Source: Corynebacterium pollutisoli
Lineage (GTDB): Bacteria; Actinomycetota; Actinomycetes; Mycobacteriales; Mycobacteriaceae
DNA length: 64,000 bases
NCBI RefSeq assembly: GCF_900177745.1
Contig: NZ_FXAR01000002.1
Coordinates: 62,001-126,000, forward strand
Direction: 5' to 3'
Numbering within the stretch: position 1 is the first letter of the stretch; each line of letters opens with the position of its first letter. Under the pieces are notes generated by a model. That model was not told where the DNA came from, ran no database searches, and worked only from the letters and a program-made list of their open reading frames with translations. Made by a program: the position numbers and the translations under genes. Below are positions 1-8,525 of the stretch, one piece after another.

Positions 1-1
1 G

Positions 2-2008
2 TCGACGATCAACCAGCAGTACGTGAAGAACTACCTGCTGTTCATCGACGCGGAGAACGAGGCGGAGCAGGCCGCCGCCGTCGAGCAGTCCATCCCCCGC
101 AAGCTGCGGGAGATGCGCATGGCCTCCGACCTGGACCGCAATCTGTCCAAGGACGACATCCTCACCCGCTACCTCAACCTGGTGCCCTTCGGTAACCGCT
201 CCTTCGGCATCGAGGCGGCGGCCCGCACCTACTTCGGCATCAGCGCCGCGGAGCTCAGCGTCCCGCAGTCCGCGCTGCTGGCGGGCATGGTCCAGTCCTC
301 GGAGTACCTCAACCCGTACACCAACCCTGACGGGGCCACGCAGCGCCGCGACACGGTGCTGCGCGCGATGGCCAACCAGGGGGTCATCACCGCCGAGCAG
401 GCCGACGCCCACATCGCCGAACCACTCGGCGTGCTGGAGTCCCCCGCCACCCTGCCCAACGGCTGCATCGCCGCCGGGGACCGCGGTTTCTTCTGCGACT
501 ACGCCCTCACCTACCTCGAGTCGAAGGGCGTGGAGAAGGAACGCCTCATGGAGGGCGGCTACACCATCACCACCACCCTCGACCCGCAGGTGCAGGACGC
601 GGCCCGCGCGGCCGTCTCCCGCAACGTCGACCCCATGACCACCGGTGTCGCCGAGGTGATGAACGTCGTCGAGCCGGGCACCGAGTCCCGCGACATCCTC
701 GCCATGACCTCCTCCCGCAATTACGGCCTCAACCTCGACGCGGGTGAGACCGTCCTGCCGCAGCCCAGCTCCCTGGTGGGCAACGGCGCAGGCTCGGTGT
801 TCAAGGTGTTCACCGCCGCCGCGGCCATCGAGCAGGGCATGGGTCTGGAGACGGTCCTCGACGTCCCCGACCGCTACGAGGCCGAGGGCCTGGGCACCGG
901 CGGCGCCCGGAACTGCCCGCCGAACACCTACTGCGTGGAGAACGCCGGCAACTACAAGGACCAGATGACGCTGCGTGAGGCGCTGGCCCACTCCCCGAAC
1001 ACCACGTTCATCCAGCTCATCGAGCAGGTGGGCGTGCCGGCCGTGGTGGACATGTCCGTCAAACTCGGTCTGCGCAGCTACGAGGTGCCCGGCACCTTCG
1101 ACGGGGAGAGCTCCATCGCGGAGTACATGAAGAACGCCAACCTCGGCTCCTACACCCTGGGCCCCACCGCGGTGAACCCGCTCGAGCTGTCCAACGTCGG
1201 CGCCACCCTGGCCTCCGGGGGCCGCTGGTGCGAGCCGAACCCCATCGTCTCGGTCACCGACCGGGAGGGCCAGGAGATCTTCCTCGAGCGCCCCGCCTGC
1301 GAGCAGGCCCTTGACTCGGGTGTGGCGAACGCCCTCGCCGGCGGCATGGCCGAGGACCTCATCACCGGTACCGGCGCCCGCGCGGCGAACGTCACCGGCT
1401 GGGGTGGGCAGGCCGCCGCCAAGACGGGTACCACCGAGTCACACCTGTCTTCGGCGTTCCTGGGCTTCAACAGCGGTTTCGCGGCGGCACCGTACATCTA
1501 CAACGACGGCACCAGCTCCTCCCCGCTGTGCACCTCCCCGGTGCGCCAGTGCGGTTCGGGTGATCTCTTCGGTGGCCGGGAGGCCGCGGAGTCGTGGTTC
1601 CAGACCGCCAACCAGGTGCCCGCCGCCCTCAACGGGGGCCTGGCCGGGCATGATCCCAAGTACGATCTCGGCACCACGCACGGTGTCCTCGCCGAGGTGG
1701 TGGGCATGACCGAGCAGCAGGCGCGGTCCACCCTCGAGGGGCAGGGCTACCGGGTGGAGGTCCGTACCGTCGACGGCACCCAGCCGCGGGGCCGCGTCGA
1801 GCGGGCCCTCAACCAGGGCATCCTCGAGCCGGGCAGCACGGTCATCATCGAGCTCTCCCGCGGCGTCACCCAGGCTCCGGCCCCGCAGCCGGCCCCCGCG
1901 CCGCGTCAGCCGTCGCAGTCTCCCCCGCCGATCCCCCAGATCCCGGACCTCACGCAGGAGGACATCGACGAGATGACCAACCAGCTGCGTGACGCCCTGG
2001 GACTATAG
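2..2008 (+). CDS. Class A penicillin-binding protein with PASTA domain (5' end outside window)
   Basis: Bifunctional cell-wall synthase that polymerises glycan strands and cross-links stem peptides outside the membrane. The reading frame is open from base 2, so the membrane anchor and start of the transglycosylase lie upstream; the first residues (STINQQYVKN) are the conserved end of a transglycosylase motif. Transpeptidase motifs are all visible: SVFK with the catalytic Ser codon near 794, SPN near 992 and KTGT near 1421. A single PASTA domain (about 1680-1860) and a Pro-rich tail follow. A C-terminal PASTA resembles mycobacterial PonA2 rather than PonA1. Its stop touches the stop of the convergent yqeY-like gene with no spacer and no visible terminator. 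Confidence 0.93.
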   Translation, partial: STINQQYVKNYLLFIDAENEAEQAAAVEQSIPRKLREMRMASDLDRNLSKDDILTRYLNLVPFGNRSFGIEAAARTYFGISAAELSVPQSALLAGMVQSSEYLNPYTNPDGATQRRDTVLRAMANQGVITAEQADAHIAEPLGVLESPATLPNGCIAAGDRGFFCDYALTYLESKGVEKERLMEGGYTITTTLDPQVQDAARAAVSRNVDPMTTGVAEVMNVVEPGTESRDILAMTSSRNYGLNLDAGETVLPQPSSLVGNGAGSVFKVFTAAAAIEQGMGLETVLDVPDRYEAEGLGTGGARNCPPNTYCVENAGNYKDQMTLREALAHSPNTTFIQLIEQVGVPAVVDMSVKLGLRSYEVPGTFDGESSIAEYMKNANLGSYTLGPTAVNPLELSNVGATLASGGRWCEPNPIVSVTDREGQEIFLERPACEQALDSGVANALAGGMAEDLITGTGARAANVTGWGGQAAAKTGTTESHLSSAFLGFNSGFAAAPYIYNDGTSSSPLCTSPVRQCGSGDLFGGREAAESWFQTANQVPAALNGGLAGHDPKYDLGTTHGVLAEVVGMTEQQARSTLEGQGYRVEVRTVDGTQPRGRVERALNQGILEPGSTVIIELSRGVTQAPAPQPAPAPRQPSQSPPPIPQIPDLTQEDIDEMTNQLRDALGL

Positions 2009-2482
2009 CTACGCCAACCTGGCGCGCACGGCCGTCGACAGGCGCTTGCCGTCGACCTGGCCGGCGGCGGCCGCGGTGGCGGCCTTCATGACCTGGCCCA
2101 TCTGCTTCATGGAGACCTCGCCGGGCTCGATGCCCTGCTCGGCGGCGACGGTGGCCACCGCGTCGTCGACAAGCTTCTCGACGCCGGCCTCATCCAGCTG
2201 AGCCGGCTGGTACTCCTCCAGCACGGCGACCTCCGCCAGCTCGGTCTCGGCGAGCTCGGGGCGGTTGTTGTCGGTGTAGATCTGGGCCGACTCGCGGCGC
2301 TTCTTGATCTCGCGGGCGATGACCTTGAGGATGTCCTCGTCGGTCGCCTCGTGCTTGGCGCCGGTGGTCTCCTCCCCCTGGATGGCGGCCAGCAGCATGC
2401 GGATGGTGCCGGTGCGGCCCTTGTCCTTGGCCAGCATCGCGGTCTTCAGGTCGGCGCGGATCTTGTCCTTCAGCTCACTCAT
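2009..2482 (-). CDS. GatB/YqeY domain protein
   Basis: A 157-residue protein of the YqeY family, which resembles the tail domain of GatB and is thought to act on tRNA or RNA; its exact role is unknown. Visible family features are an N-terminal LKxDLKxAMLAKDKxR segment, a central EEYQPAQLDE motif and a C-terminal MKQMGQVMKAATA helix. I chose the ATG at 2482 (MSELKDK), nine bases inside a longer open frame, because it matches the family N-terminus. The length is normal for the family. It lies divergent from the metallophosphoesterase, with about 35 bp between starts. Confidence 0.85.
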   Translation of the reverse strand: MSELKDKIRADLKTAMLAKDKGRTGTIRMLLAAIQGEETTGAKHEATDEDILKVIAREIKKRRESAQIYTDNNRPELAETELAEVAVLEEYQPAQLDEAGVEKLVDDAVATVAAEQGIEPGEVSMKQMGQVMKAATAAAAGQVDGKRLSTAVRARLA

Positions 2483-2517
2483 GGGGGCCACGATACTCCG
2501 CCGGTACAGTGGTGCGG

Positions 2518-3426
2518 GTGAAGAAGACCATCTACTCGCTGATCAGTGCCGTCGGCGCCGCCGCCCTCGCCGGGGTGGGGCTGGCCGCGTGGGGCAACAC
2601 CGAGCTGCGTCGTTTCGAGCTCAAGGACGTCACCGTCCCCCTCCTGCCGCCGGGCACGCTGCGCGGGCGCGACGAGTTCCGCCTGCTCCACATCTCTGAC
2701 CTGCACATGATCCCCGGGCAGTCGACGAAGGAGGCGTGGGTCTCCGCCCTCGACTCCCTCAACCCGGACCTGGTGGTCAACACCGGCGACAACCTCTCCG
2801 ATGAGCGCGCCGTCCCCGACGTCCTCCGCGCGCTGGGCCCGCTGCTCAACCGGCCGGGCATGTTCGTCTTCGGCACCAACGACTACTGGGCACCGCAGCT
2901 GCCGAACCCCTTCAAGTACCTCTTCGGCATCCGCCGCATCCCCTCCTACATCGACCTGCCGTGGCGCGACATGCGCGCCGCCTTCATCGAGCGCGGTTGG
3001 CAGGACGCCACCCACCAGCGCCTGGAGTTCCAGGTCGGCCCGGTGCGCATCGCCGCCGCCGGCGTCGATGATCCGCACCACGAGCTCGACGACTACTCGC
3101 TTATCGACGGCCCGCCCAACCCCGACGCCGACCTCTCCCTCGCGCTCCTCCACTCCCCGGAGCCGCGCGTCCTCTCCGAGTTCGAGCGCGACGGCTACCA
3201 GCTCTCCCTCTCCGGCCACACCCACGGCGGCCAGCTGTGCCTGCCGGGTTCGAGGGCGCTGGTGACCAACTGCGGCATCGACCGGGAGCGCGTCCAGGGG
3301 CTCCACGACTTCGGGCGGATGAAGATGCACGTGTCCAACGGCCTCGGTACGTCGAAGTTCGTGCCGCTGCGCCTGTTCTGCCGCCCCTCGGCAACGCTGC
3401 TGCGCATCACGGAAACCGAGTCCTGA
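2518..3426 (+). CDS. Calcineurin-like metallophosphoesterase
   Basis: A 302-residue phosphoesterase with an N-terminal membrane segment (about residues 4-24). The dinuclear metal site is complete: D-x-H (HISDLHM), GD (NTGDNL), GTND in place of GNHD, and the C-terminal GHTHGGQ. The family includes YkuE-like enzymes acting on lipid or nucleotide phosphates at the membrane; the substrate cannot be read from sequence. Three GTG codons compete for the start. GTG 2518 is preferred because a TACAGT -10 box (2505-2510) lies 7 nt upstream, implying a leaderless mRNA. GTGs at 2509 and 2512 fall on or beside that box. The GNHD to GTND change is a known variant position and still supplies Asn and Asp. 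Confidence 0.88.
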   Translation: MKKTIYSLISAVGAAALAGVGLAAWGNTELRRFELKDVTVPLLPPGTLRGRDEFRLLHISDLHMIPGQSTKEAWVSALDSLNPDLVVNTGDNLSDERAVPDVLRALGPLLNRPGMFVFGTNDYWAPQLPNPFKYLFGIRRIPSYIDLPWRDMRAAFIERGWQDATHQRLEFQVGPVRIAAAGVDDPHHELDDYSLIDGPPNPDADLSLALLHSPEPRVLSEFERDGYQLSLSGHTHGGQLCLPGSRALVTNCGIDRERVQGLHDFGRMKMHVSNGLGTSKFVPLRLFCRPSATLLRITETES

Positions 3427-3435
3427 CCTGGCGTT

Positions 3436-3465
3436 TTGCGGCTTTCTGTGAATGTGGGCTATGGT
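3436..3465 (+). promoter_or_regulatory. Promoter of tRNA-Pro
   Basis: -35 TTGCGG at 3436-3441 and -10 TATGGT at 3460-3465 with an 18-nt spacer. Transcription would start near 3472, about 28 nt before the mature tRNA. Pattern match only. Confidence 0.6.
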
Positions 3466-3499
3466 ATTCCAGGTACCACGGAGAACATCCGCGGAACAC

Positions 3500-3576
<77 letters not shown>

Positions 3577-3583
3577 CCAGATG

Positions 3584-3615
3584 ATCCCCCTCACCACACG
3601 GTGAGGGGGATTTTT
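3584..3615 (+). terminator. Intrinsic terminator after tRNA-Pro
   Basis: A perfect 11-bp stem (ATCCCCCTCAC, loop CACACG, GTGAGGGGGAT) ends in a run of five T. It is a canonical terminator for the tRNA transcript. Confidence 0.92.
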
Positions 3616-3636
3616 CGTCGCCCCCGGGCCGGGGGA

Positions 3637-3703
3637 GGTAGATCATCGTGCAGTAGGCCCCTTTTCGCCCCTGCAGAATCTCACTGCTGCACGATGATCT
3701 ACC
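3637..3703. repeat. 20-27-20 palindromic element, copy 1
   Basis: Left arm GGTAGATCATCGTGCAGTAG (3637-3656) and right arm (3684-3703) are complementary at 19 of 20 positions around a 27-nt spacer. The spacer core (TTTTCGC, CCTGCA, AATCT) recurs in copy 2 at 58391-58457, and the architecture recurs in copy 3 at 34608-34674. The TAG stop of the YhgE/Pip gene (3699-3701, minus strand) lies inside the right arm. As RNA it would form a long hairpin at the gene's 3' end. Confidence 0.85.
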
Positions 3704-5096
3704 CGTGCACCCGGCGTCGCTCCACCGCCGCCGCGCCCAGGCCCAGCACGGCCATCGCGCCGAGGACACCGAGGGAGAGCCAGAGGACGCCGAGGGAGCC
3801 GTCGTTACCCGCGACGGTGAGGCCGGAGGTGGCCCACCCCAGCGGGGAGAGGTTGGCCGCGACCTGCCAGGCGGCGGAGATGTCGGTGGTGGTGAGCGTC
3901 TTCCACACCCAGCCGACGACGCCGAGCTGCACCAGCCCAAGCACCCCGGCCGCCGCCGCACCGCCGGCCACGCCGAACAGCCCGAGCAGCGCCCGGGTGC
4001 CCACCGCCGCGGCCACCGCGCCGAGGGCGAGCACCACCGCGGACCACCCGAGCATCACCGACGTCGAGGCCGGGGCCACGAGCCACAGCAGCAGGACACC
4101 CGCCGCGGTGAGGCCGACGGTGGCCGCCACGAGTACCCACCAGCGTCGAGAAGCACCGGCGAAAGCCCCACCGACCATGACGACAGCCGCGATGAGCAGC
4201 GCGAACAGCGGGGAGAGGGCGGGCTCGACCGCCTCCTCGACCTCGCCGACCGGGGCCGGGGAGGCGGGCAGGGCGCGCTGGACGGCGGAGATGCGGTCCT
4301 GGGTGCGGGTGGCCATGTCGTCGATACGCTGGGCACCCTCCTGCAGCGCCTCGACGCCGGAGACGGCCTCGCCGACGCCACCCTGCGCCTGGGTGAGCCC
4401 GTAGGAGAGGTCCTGGGCACCGCGGGTGGCGGAGTAGATGCCGTCGTGGAAGGCGTAGCCGGGGACGCCGAGCTGGTTGGCGATCTCCCGCGAGCCGTCC
4501 TTGAGCGCCTGCAGCTGCTCCGCGACGGGCCCGTCGAGGCGGATGAGCTCCACCTGGCCGCGCAGGTCCATGAGCTGGGCGCGGGCCTCCACCACGTCCG
4601 GGTCGTCGGCGCCGTCGAGGTCGGCGACGGTGGCGTCGATGGCCTCGAGCAGCTGGCCCTGCAGCGCCCCGAGTCCGATGACCTGGTCGACGGCCCCGCC
4701 GACGCCGTCCGCGACCTCGCCCGCGCCCGTCCCCAGCTGGCCGACGCCGGCCTGCAGCTCGACGAGCCCCTGGTGGAGCTGCTGCGCGCCGGTGACGGCC
4801 TCGTTGAACTGGCCGGGCAGCGCCTCGGCACCTGTCTTCATTTCTGCGACGCCATCCGCCAGTTCGCCGGTGCCGGTCGTGAGGAACCCGGCCTGGGCCC
4901 CGGCCTCACCGGCGGCGCGGCGAGCGTCGACAAGCTCCGGGGCGGCGGCGGCGACGGCGGGGGCGGCGGCGGGTTCCTCCCCGCTGCTCCAGGCGGATGC
5001 GGGGTCGAGGTGGGTGGCGGCGGCGACGGCCGCGCCGACGACCAGGGGGACGACCAGCAGCAGCGCTACGACGAGGTGGCGGATGGAGGAGCTCAT
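3699..5096 (-). CDS. YhgE/Pip family membrane protein
   Basis: A 465-residue protein related to the YhgE/Pip (phage-infection-protein) family, often linked to ESX/type VII-like export or ABC-2-like permeases; function is not established. One N-terminal membrane helix (about residues 7-27) is followed by a long helical extracytoplasmic region with many small residues and repeated LQxGxxQL-type heptads, then about five to six C-terminal membrane helices. The ATG at 5096 (MSSSIRH) is chosen over longer starts because a TACTTT box (5105-5110 on the plus strand as AAAGTA) lies 8 nt upstream. Its stop codon is embedded in the palindromic element at 3637-3703. It is divergent from mrpA. Confidence 0.75.
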   Translation of the reverse strand: MSSSIRHLVVALLLVVPLVVGAAVAAATHLDPASAWSSGEEPAAAPAVAAAAPELVDARRAAGEAGAQAGFLTTGTGELADGVAEMKTGAEALPGQFNEAVTGAQQLHQGLVELQAGVGQLGTGAGEVADGVGGAVDQVIGLGALQGQLLEAIDATVADLDGADDPDVVEARAQLMDLRGQVELIRLDGPVAEQLQALKDGSREIANQLGVPGYAFHDGIYSATRGAQDLSYGLTQAQGGVGEAVSGVEALQEGAQRIDDMATRTQDRISAVQRALPASPAPVGEVEEAVEPALSPLFALLIAAVVMVGGAFAGASRRWWVLVAATVGLTAAGVLLLWLVAPASTSVMLGWSAVVLALGAVAAAVGTRALLGLFGVAGGAAAAGVLGLVQLGVVGWVWKTLTTTDISAAWQVAANLSPLGWATSGLTVAGNDGSLGVLWLSLGVLGAMAVLGLGAAAVERRRVHG

Positions 5097-5211
5097 GTCT
5101 ACAGAAAGTACTGGTAGAGGGGGCATCGGATGTGGTAGGCGCACCGGGGGCCCCGGCTGGTAACGTCAGATGAGATTCCGACCATCTATCACCTAAGAGC
5201 GTGGTTTCCCT

Positions 5212-8151
5212 GTGACCCTCATTCTTGTCATAACGCTCGCCGCCGTGGCGGTGGCGGGCGCCCCACCGGCGGTGCGGCTGCTGGACAGAAAGGCAGGGTG
5301 GCCCCTCGCCGCCCTCTTCATCGCGGGGGCGGTGGCGCTCGGTCGAGAACTTCCCGCCGTCATCGACGGCCGACCCCTCACCTTCGACTACGTGTGGGTG
5401 ACGGATGTCGTCGCCCCGGGTATGGATGTCTCGATCGCGCTGCGGGGTGATGCGCTCGGTGTGTTCTTCGCGCTGCTGGCGCTGGTCATCGGCGCGGTGG
5501 TGTTCATCTATTCGGCGGCGTATCTACCGAAGGGCCGGGGCAACACCAGTTTCTACACGATCATGACGGCGTTCACCCTGTCGATCCTGCTGCTGGTGCT
5601 CGCCGACGACGTCATCCTCCTGTTCCTCGCGTGGGAGCTGGTGTCGCTGGCGTCGTTCATGCTCATCGCGCGTTCCGGGTCCTCGGGTGAGGCCGGGTCG
5701 ATCCGTACCCTCATCCTCACGTTCATCGGCGGCCTGACGCTGCTCGTGGCCGTGGCCGTCGCCGCGACGACCGCCGGCACGACGCGTCTGTCGGAGATCC
5801 TGGCCGCCGACTTCTGGGCGGAGCGTCCGGGCGTCACCGCCGGTCTGGCGGTGCTGGTCGCGGTGTCGGCGTTCACGAAGTCGGCGCAGCTGCCCTTCCA
5901 CTTCTGGCTGCCGGAGGCGATGGCCGCCGCCACGCCGGTCTCCGCGTTCCTGCACGCGGCGGCCGTGGTCAAGGCCGGTATCTACCTGCTGCTGCGCTTC
6001 TCCACCGTGTTCCACGACGTCGCCGTCTGGAACGGTCTGCTCATCATCGCCGGTATGACCACCGCGGTCATGTCGGCCGCGTTCGCGGTGCAGAAGACGG
6101 ATCTCAAGCAGCTCACCGCGTACTCGACGGTCTCCCACCTGGGTTGGATCGTCGCGACGATCGGTGTGGGCACCCCCTTCGCCCTCGCTGCCGCCGTGGT
6201 GCACACCGCCGCCCACGCACTGTTCAAGTCGAGCCTGTTCATGCTCATCGGCGTCATCGACCACGAGACCGGGTCGCGTGACATCCGCCGCCTCGGCCGC
6301 CTGTGGGACCGCATGCCCTTCACGTTCGGTTCGGTGGTCATCGGCGCGGCCTCCATGGCCGCGGTCCCGCCGCTGCTCGGCTTCCTGTCGAAGGAGGGCA
6401 TGCTCACCGCCTTCCAGGACGCCCCCTACTCCGGCCTGCTGCTGTTCGTCGCCGCCATCGGTGCGGTGCTGACGTTCACCTACTCCGCGAAGATCGTCTT
6501 CGGCGCGTTCATCGACGGCCCGCGCGACATGTCGAAGGTCCACGAGGCCCCCGTCAGCCTGTGGCTGCCCGCCGCGCTGCCGGGTCTCATGTCCCTGCCG
6601 CTGGCCTTCCTGGTCGGGCTTGCCGACGCCCCCCTCGAGGCCGTCACCGCCTCCATCGGCGCCGAGCACGAGTCGCATCTGGCGCTGTGGCACGGCGTCA
6701 ACACCCCGCTGCTCATCTCCGTGGCGGTGCTCATCATCGGCGTCATCGGCGTGGTGTTCCGCAAGCGGATCTGGCCGGCGCTGGAGGGGCGGAAGATGTT
6801 CCCGTCCTCCGGCAACGAGATCCTCGAGTCCGGGGTCCGCGTCTCCACGCTCTTCGGCCGCGCCGTCGGTGCGATGGCCAACACCCACAACCCCTCGCGT
6901 CACCTGCTGCCGCTGGTGCTGTGCGTCATCGTCCTGGGCGGGGCGACGTTCCTCTCCCCGGGCGTCGACGGCATCACCCCGGCCCCGCGCACCGCGGGCC
7001 TGGACAACCCGTGGGATCTCATCCCGCTGGTCATCATCGCCGTGTCCGTCGTGGGCCTGGCGATCACCAGCTCGCGTCTGTCCGCGGCCGTCCTCATCGG
7101 CACCGTCGGCGTCGGCATGAGCCTGCAGATGATGCTGCTCGGTGCCCCCGATGTGGCGCTCACCCAGCTCACCGTCGAGGCGCTCACCGTCATCGTCATC
7201 ATGATGGTCCTGCGCTACCAGCCGAACCTGTTCCCGAAGGTCCGGTCGGGGCGTCGTCAGATCGGCTCGCTGGTCATCGCCCTCGCGGCCGGTGTGGTCA
7301 CGTTCGGCGGCGTGTTCGCGCTGCTGGGGCGCCGCGAGCGTTCCGAGCTGGCCATGTGGTACCTCACCGAGGCCCCGGAGATCACCGGCGGCCAGAACGT
7401 CGTCGCCACGATCCTCGTCGAGTTCCGTGCCCTGGACACCCTCGGTGAGCTCTCGGTGCTCGGCATGGCGGCGATCGTCATCGCCGCCGTCGCCCACTCC
7501 ATGCCGCGCCACCCCTTCAAGGAGGGCACCCGCCCGGCACCCTTCGGCCAGTCGCAGCTCAACTCCATCCCGATGCGCAAGGTCATCGTGCTGGTCATCC
7601 CCGTGCTGGCGATCCTCAGCGTGCTCGTGTTCCTGCGCGGCCACCAGGATCCGGGCGGCGGCTTCGTCGCGGCGCTCATCATGGGTGCCGCGATCGGCCT
7701 GGCGTACCTGTCCAAGGGCCAGGACGGCATCGTCTTCCGCGAGTCCACCCCGGTGTGGCTCACCGGCATCGGCATCATGACCGCCGTCGGCGCGGGCTTC
7801 ATCGGACTGCTCGAGGGGTCCTTCCTCTACGCCATCCACGGCTACATCCTGGGTGAGCACATGACCACCTCGCTCATCTTCGACCTGGGCATCTACCTGG
7901 CGGTGCTGGGCATGCTCACGATGGCGATCAACGCCCTCGGCGGCTACCTGCGCCCGGGCGTCGACGTCAACGACCTCAACTACGCGCGTATCGACGACGG
8001 CGGTCCCCTCCCCGCCACCCCGACCATCGAGCCGGGCGAGGAGCACGTGGAGGCCTTCCCCGAGCCCATCAACCCGGCGGACGCCCCGCGTTCGGTGCTC
8101 GTCGCCGACGCCGAGACCACGACGGCCACCGACAAGGAGACCGACCGATGA
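5212..8151 (+). CDS. mrpA: Mrp antiporter subunit A with fused MrpB domain
   Basis: Largest subunit (979 aa) of a multi-component Na+(K+)/H+ antiporter in the plasma membrane, homologous to complex I proton-pumping subunits. The N-terminal two-thirds carry the NuoL-like core (for example KSAQLPFHFWLPEAM and a TAYSTVSHLGW segment). A MnhB-type domain follows (about residues 785-910, with GHQDPGGGF), so no separate mrpB exists: genes run A(B)-C-D-E-F-G. The GTG at 5212 starts the MTLILV N-terminus. The stop overlaps the mrpC start as ATGA. The C-terminus ends in a short acidic tail. The complex would support pH and sodium homeostasis. Confidence 0.95.
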   Translation: MTLILVITLAAVAVAGAPPAVRLLDRKAGWPLAALFIAGAVALGRELPAVIDGRPLTFDYVWVTDVVAPGMDVSIALRGDALGVFFALLALVIGAVVFIYSAAYLPKGRGNTSFYTIMTAFTLSILLLVLADDVILLFLAWELVSLASFMLIARSGSSGEAGSIRTLILTFIGGLTLLVAVAVAATTAGTTRLSEILAADFWAERPGVTAGLAVLVAVSAFTKSAQLPFHFWLPEAMAAATPVSAFLHAAAVVKAGIYLLLRFSTVFHDVAVWNGLLIIAGMTTAVMSAAFAVQKTDLKQLTAYSTVSHLGWIVATIGVGTPFALAAAVVHTAAHALFKSSLFMLIGVIDHETGSRDIRRLGRLWDRMPFTFGSVVIGAASMAAVPPLLGFLSKEGMLTAFQDAPYSGLLLFVAAIGAVLTFTYSAKIVFGAFIDGPRDMSKVHEAPVSLWLPAALPGLMSLPLAFLVGLADAPLEAVTASIGAEHESHLALWHGVNTPLLISVAVLIIGVIGVVFRKRIWPALEGRKMFPSSGNEILESGVRVSTLFGRAVGAMANTHNPSRHLLPLVLCVIVLGGATFLSPGVDGITPAPRTAGLDNPWDLIPLVIIAVSVVGLAITSSRLSAAVLIGTVGVGMSLQMMLLGAPDVALTQLTVEALTVIVIMMVLRYQPNLFPKVRSGRRQIGSLVIALAAGVVTFGGVFALLGRRERSELAMWYLTEAPEITGGQNVVATILVEFRALDTLGELSVLGMAAIVIAAVAHSMPRHPFKEGTRPAPFGQSQLNSIPMRKVIVLVIPVLAILSVLVFLRGHQDPGGGFVAALIMGAAIGLAYLSKGQDGIVFRESTPVWLTGIGIMTAVGAGFIGLLEGSFLYAIHGYILGEHMTTSLIFDLGIYLAVLGMLTMAINALGGYLRPGVDVNDLNYARIDDGGPLPATPTIEPGEEHVEAFPEPINPADAPRSVLVADAETTTATDKETDR

Positions 8152-8525
8152 TCCTCGCCCTGACCATCGCGATCCTGGTCACCGGATCCGTGTACCTCAT
8201 CCAGCAGCGCGGCATGGTGCGCATCGTGTTCGGCATGTCCCTGCTGGGGCACGCCGGCAACCTCACCCTGCTGGCCTCTGGTGTGGGTGCTTGGCGCGGT
8301 GAGCCGTTCCCGGACCGCACCCCGCTCGACGTGGCGGCTGACCCGCTGCCGCAGGCCTTCGTGCTGACGGCCATCGTCATCGCCATGGCCACCACGACGA
8401 TCCTGCTCACGCTCGCGGCCCTGGGTCGCGACGACGACACCGACGTGCCCGAGCCGGCGGACGACAACATCGCCGCCGATCCCGTCGCCACCCTCGGCCG
8501 CGCGGCCGGCAACGGAGGCAAGTAA
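8148..8525 (+). CDS. mrpC: Mrp antiporter subunit C
   Basis: A 125-residue NuoK-like subunit with three membrane helices and the conserved GMSLLGHAGNL segment. It sits between mrpA (4-bp overlap) and mrpD (TAATG, 1-bp overlap), so translation is probably coupled. A hydrophilic acidic tail (DDDTDVPEPADDN) is longer than in many homologues. Subunit C is needed for assembly and activity of the Mrp complex. Confidence 0.95.
   Translation: MILALTIAILVTGSVYLIQQRGMVRIVFGMSLLGHAGNLTLLASGVGAWRGEPFPDRTPLDVAADPLPQAFVLTAIVIAMATTTILLTLAALGRDDDTDVPEPADDNIAADPVATLGRAAGNGGK

Noticed and set aside
5524-8046. An 840-codon open frame antisense to mrpA, and similar long antisense frames opposite dnaX, tgt, the MmpL gene and leuA.
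   Set aside because: Composition is dominated by Asp, Arg, Gly and His as expected from reading GC-rich codons backwards; no domains, no ribosome sites. These are shadows of real genes.
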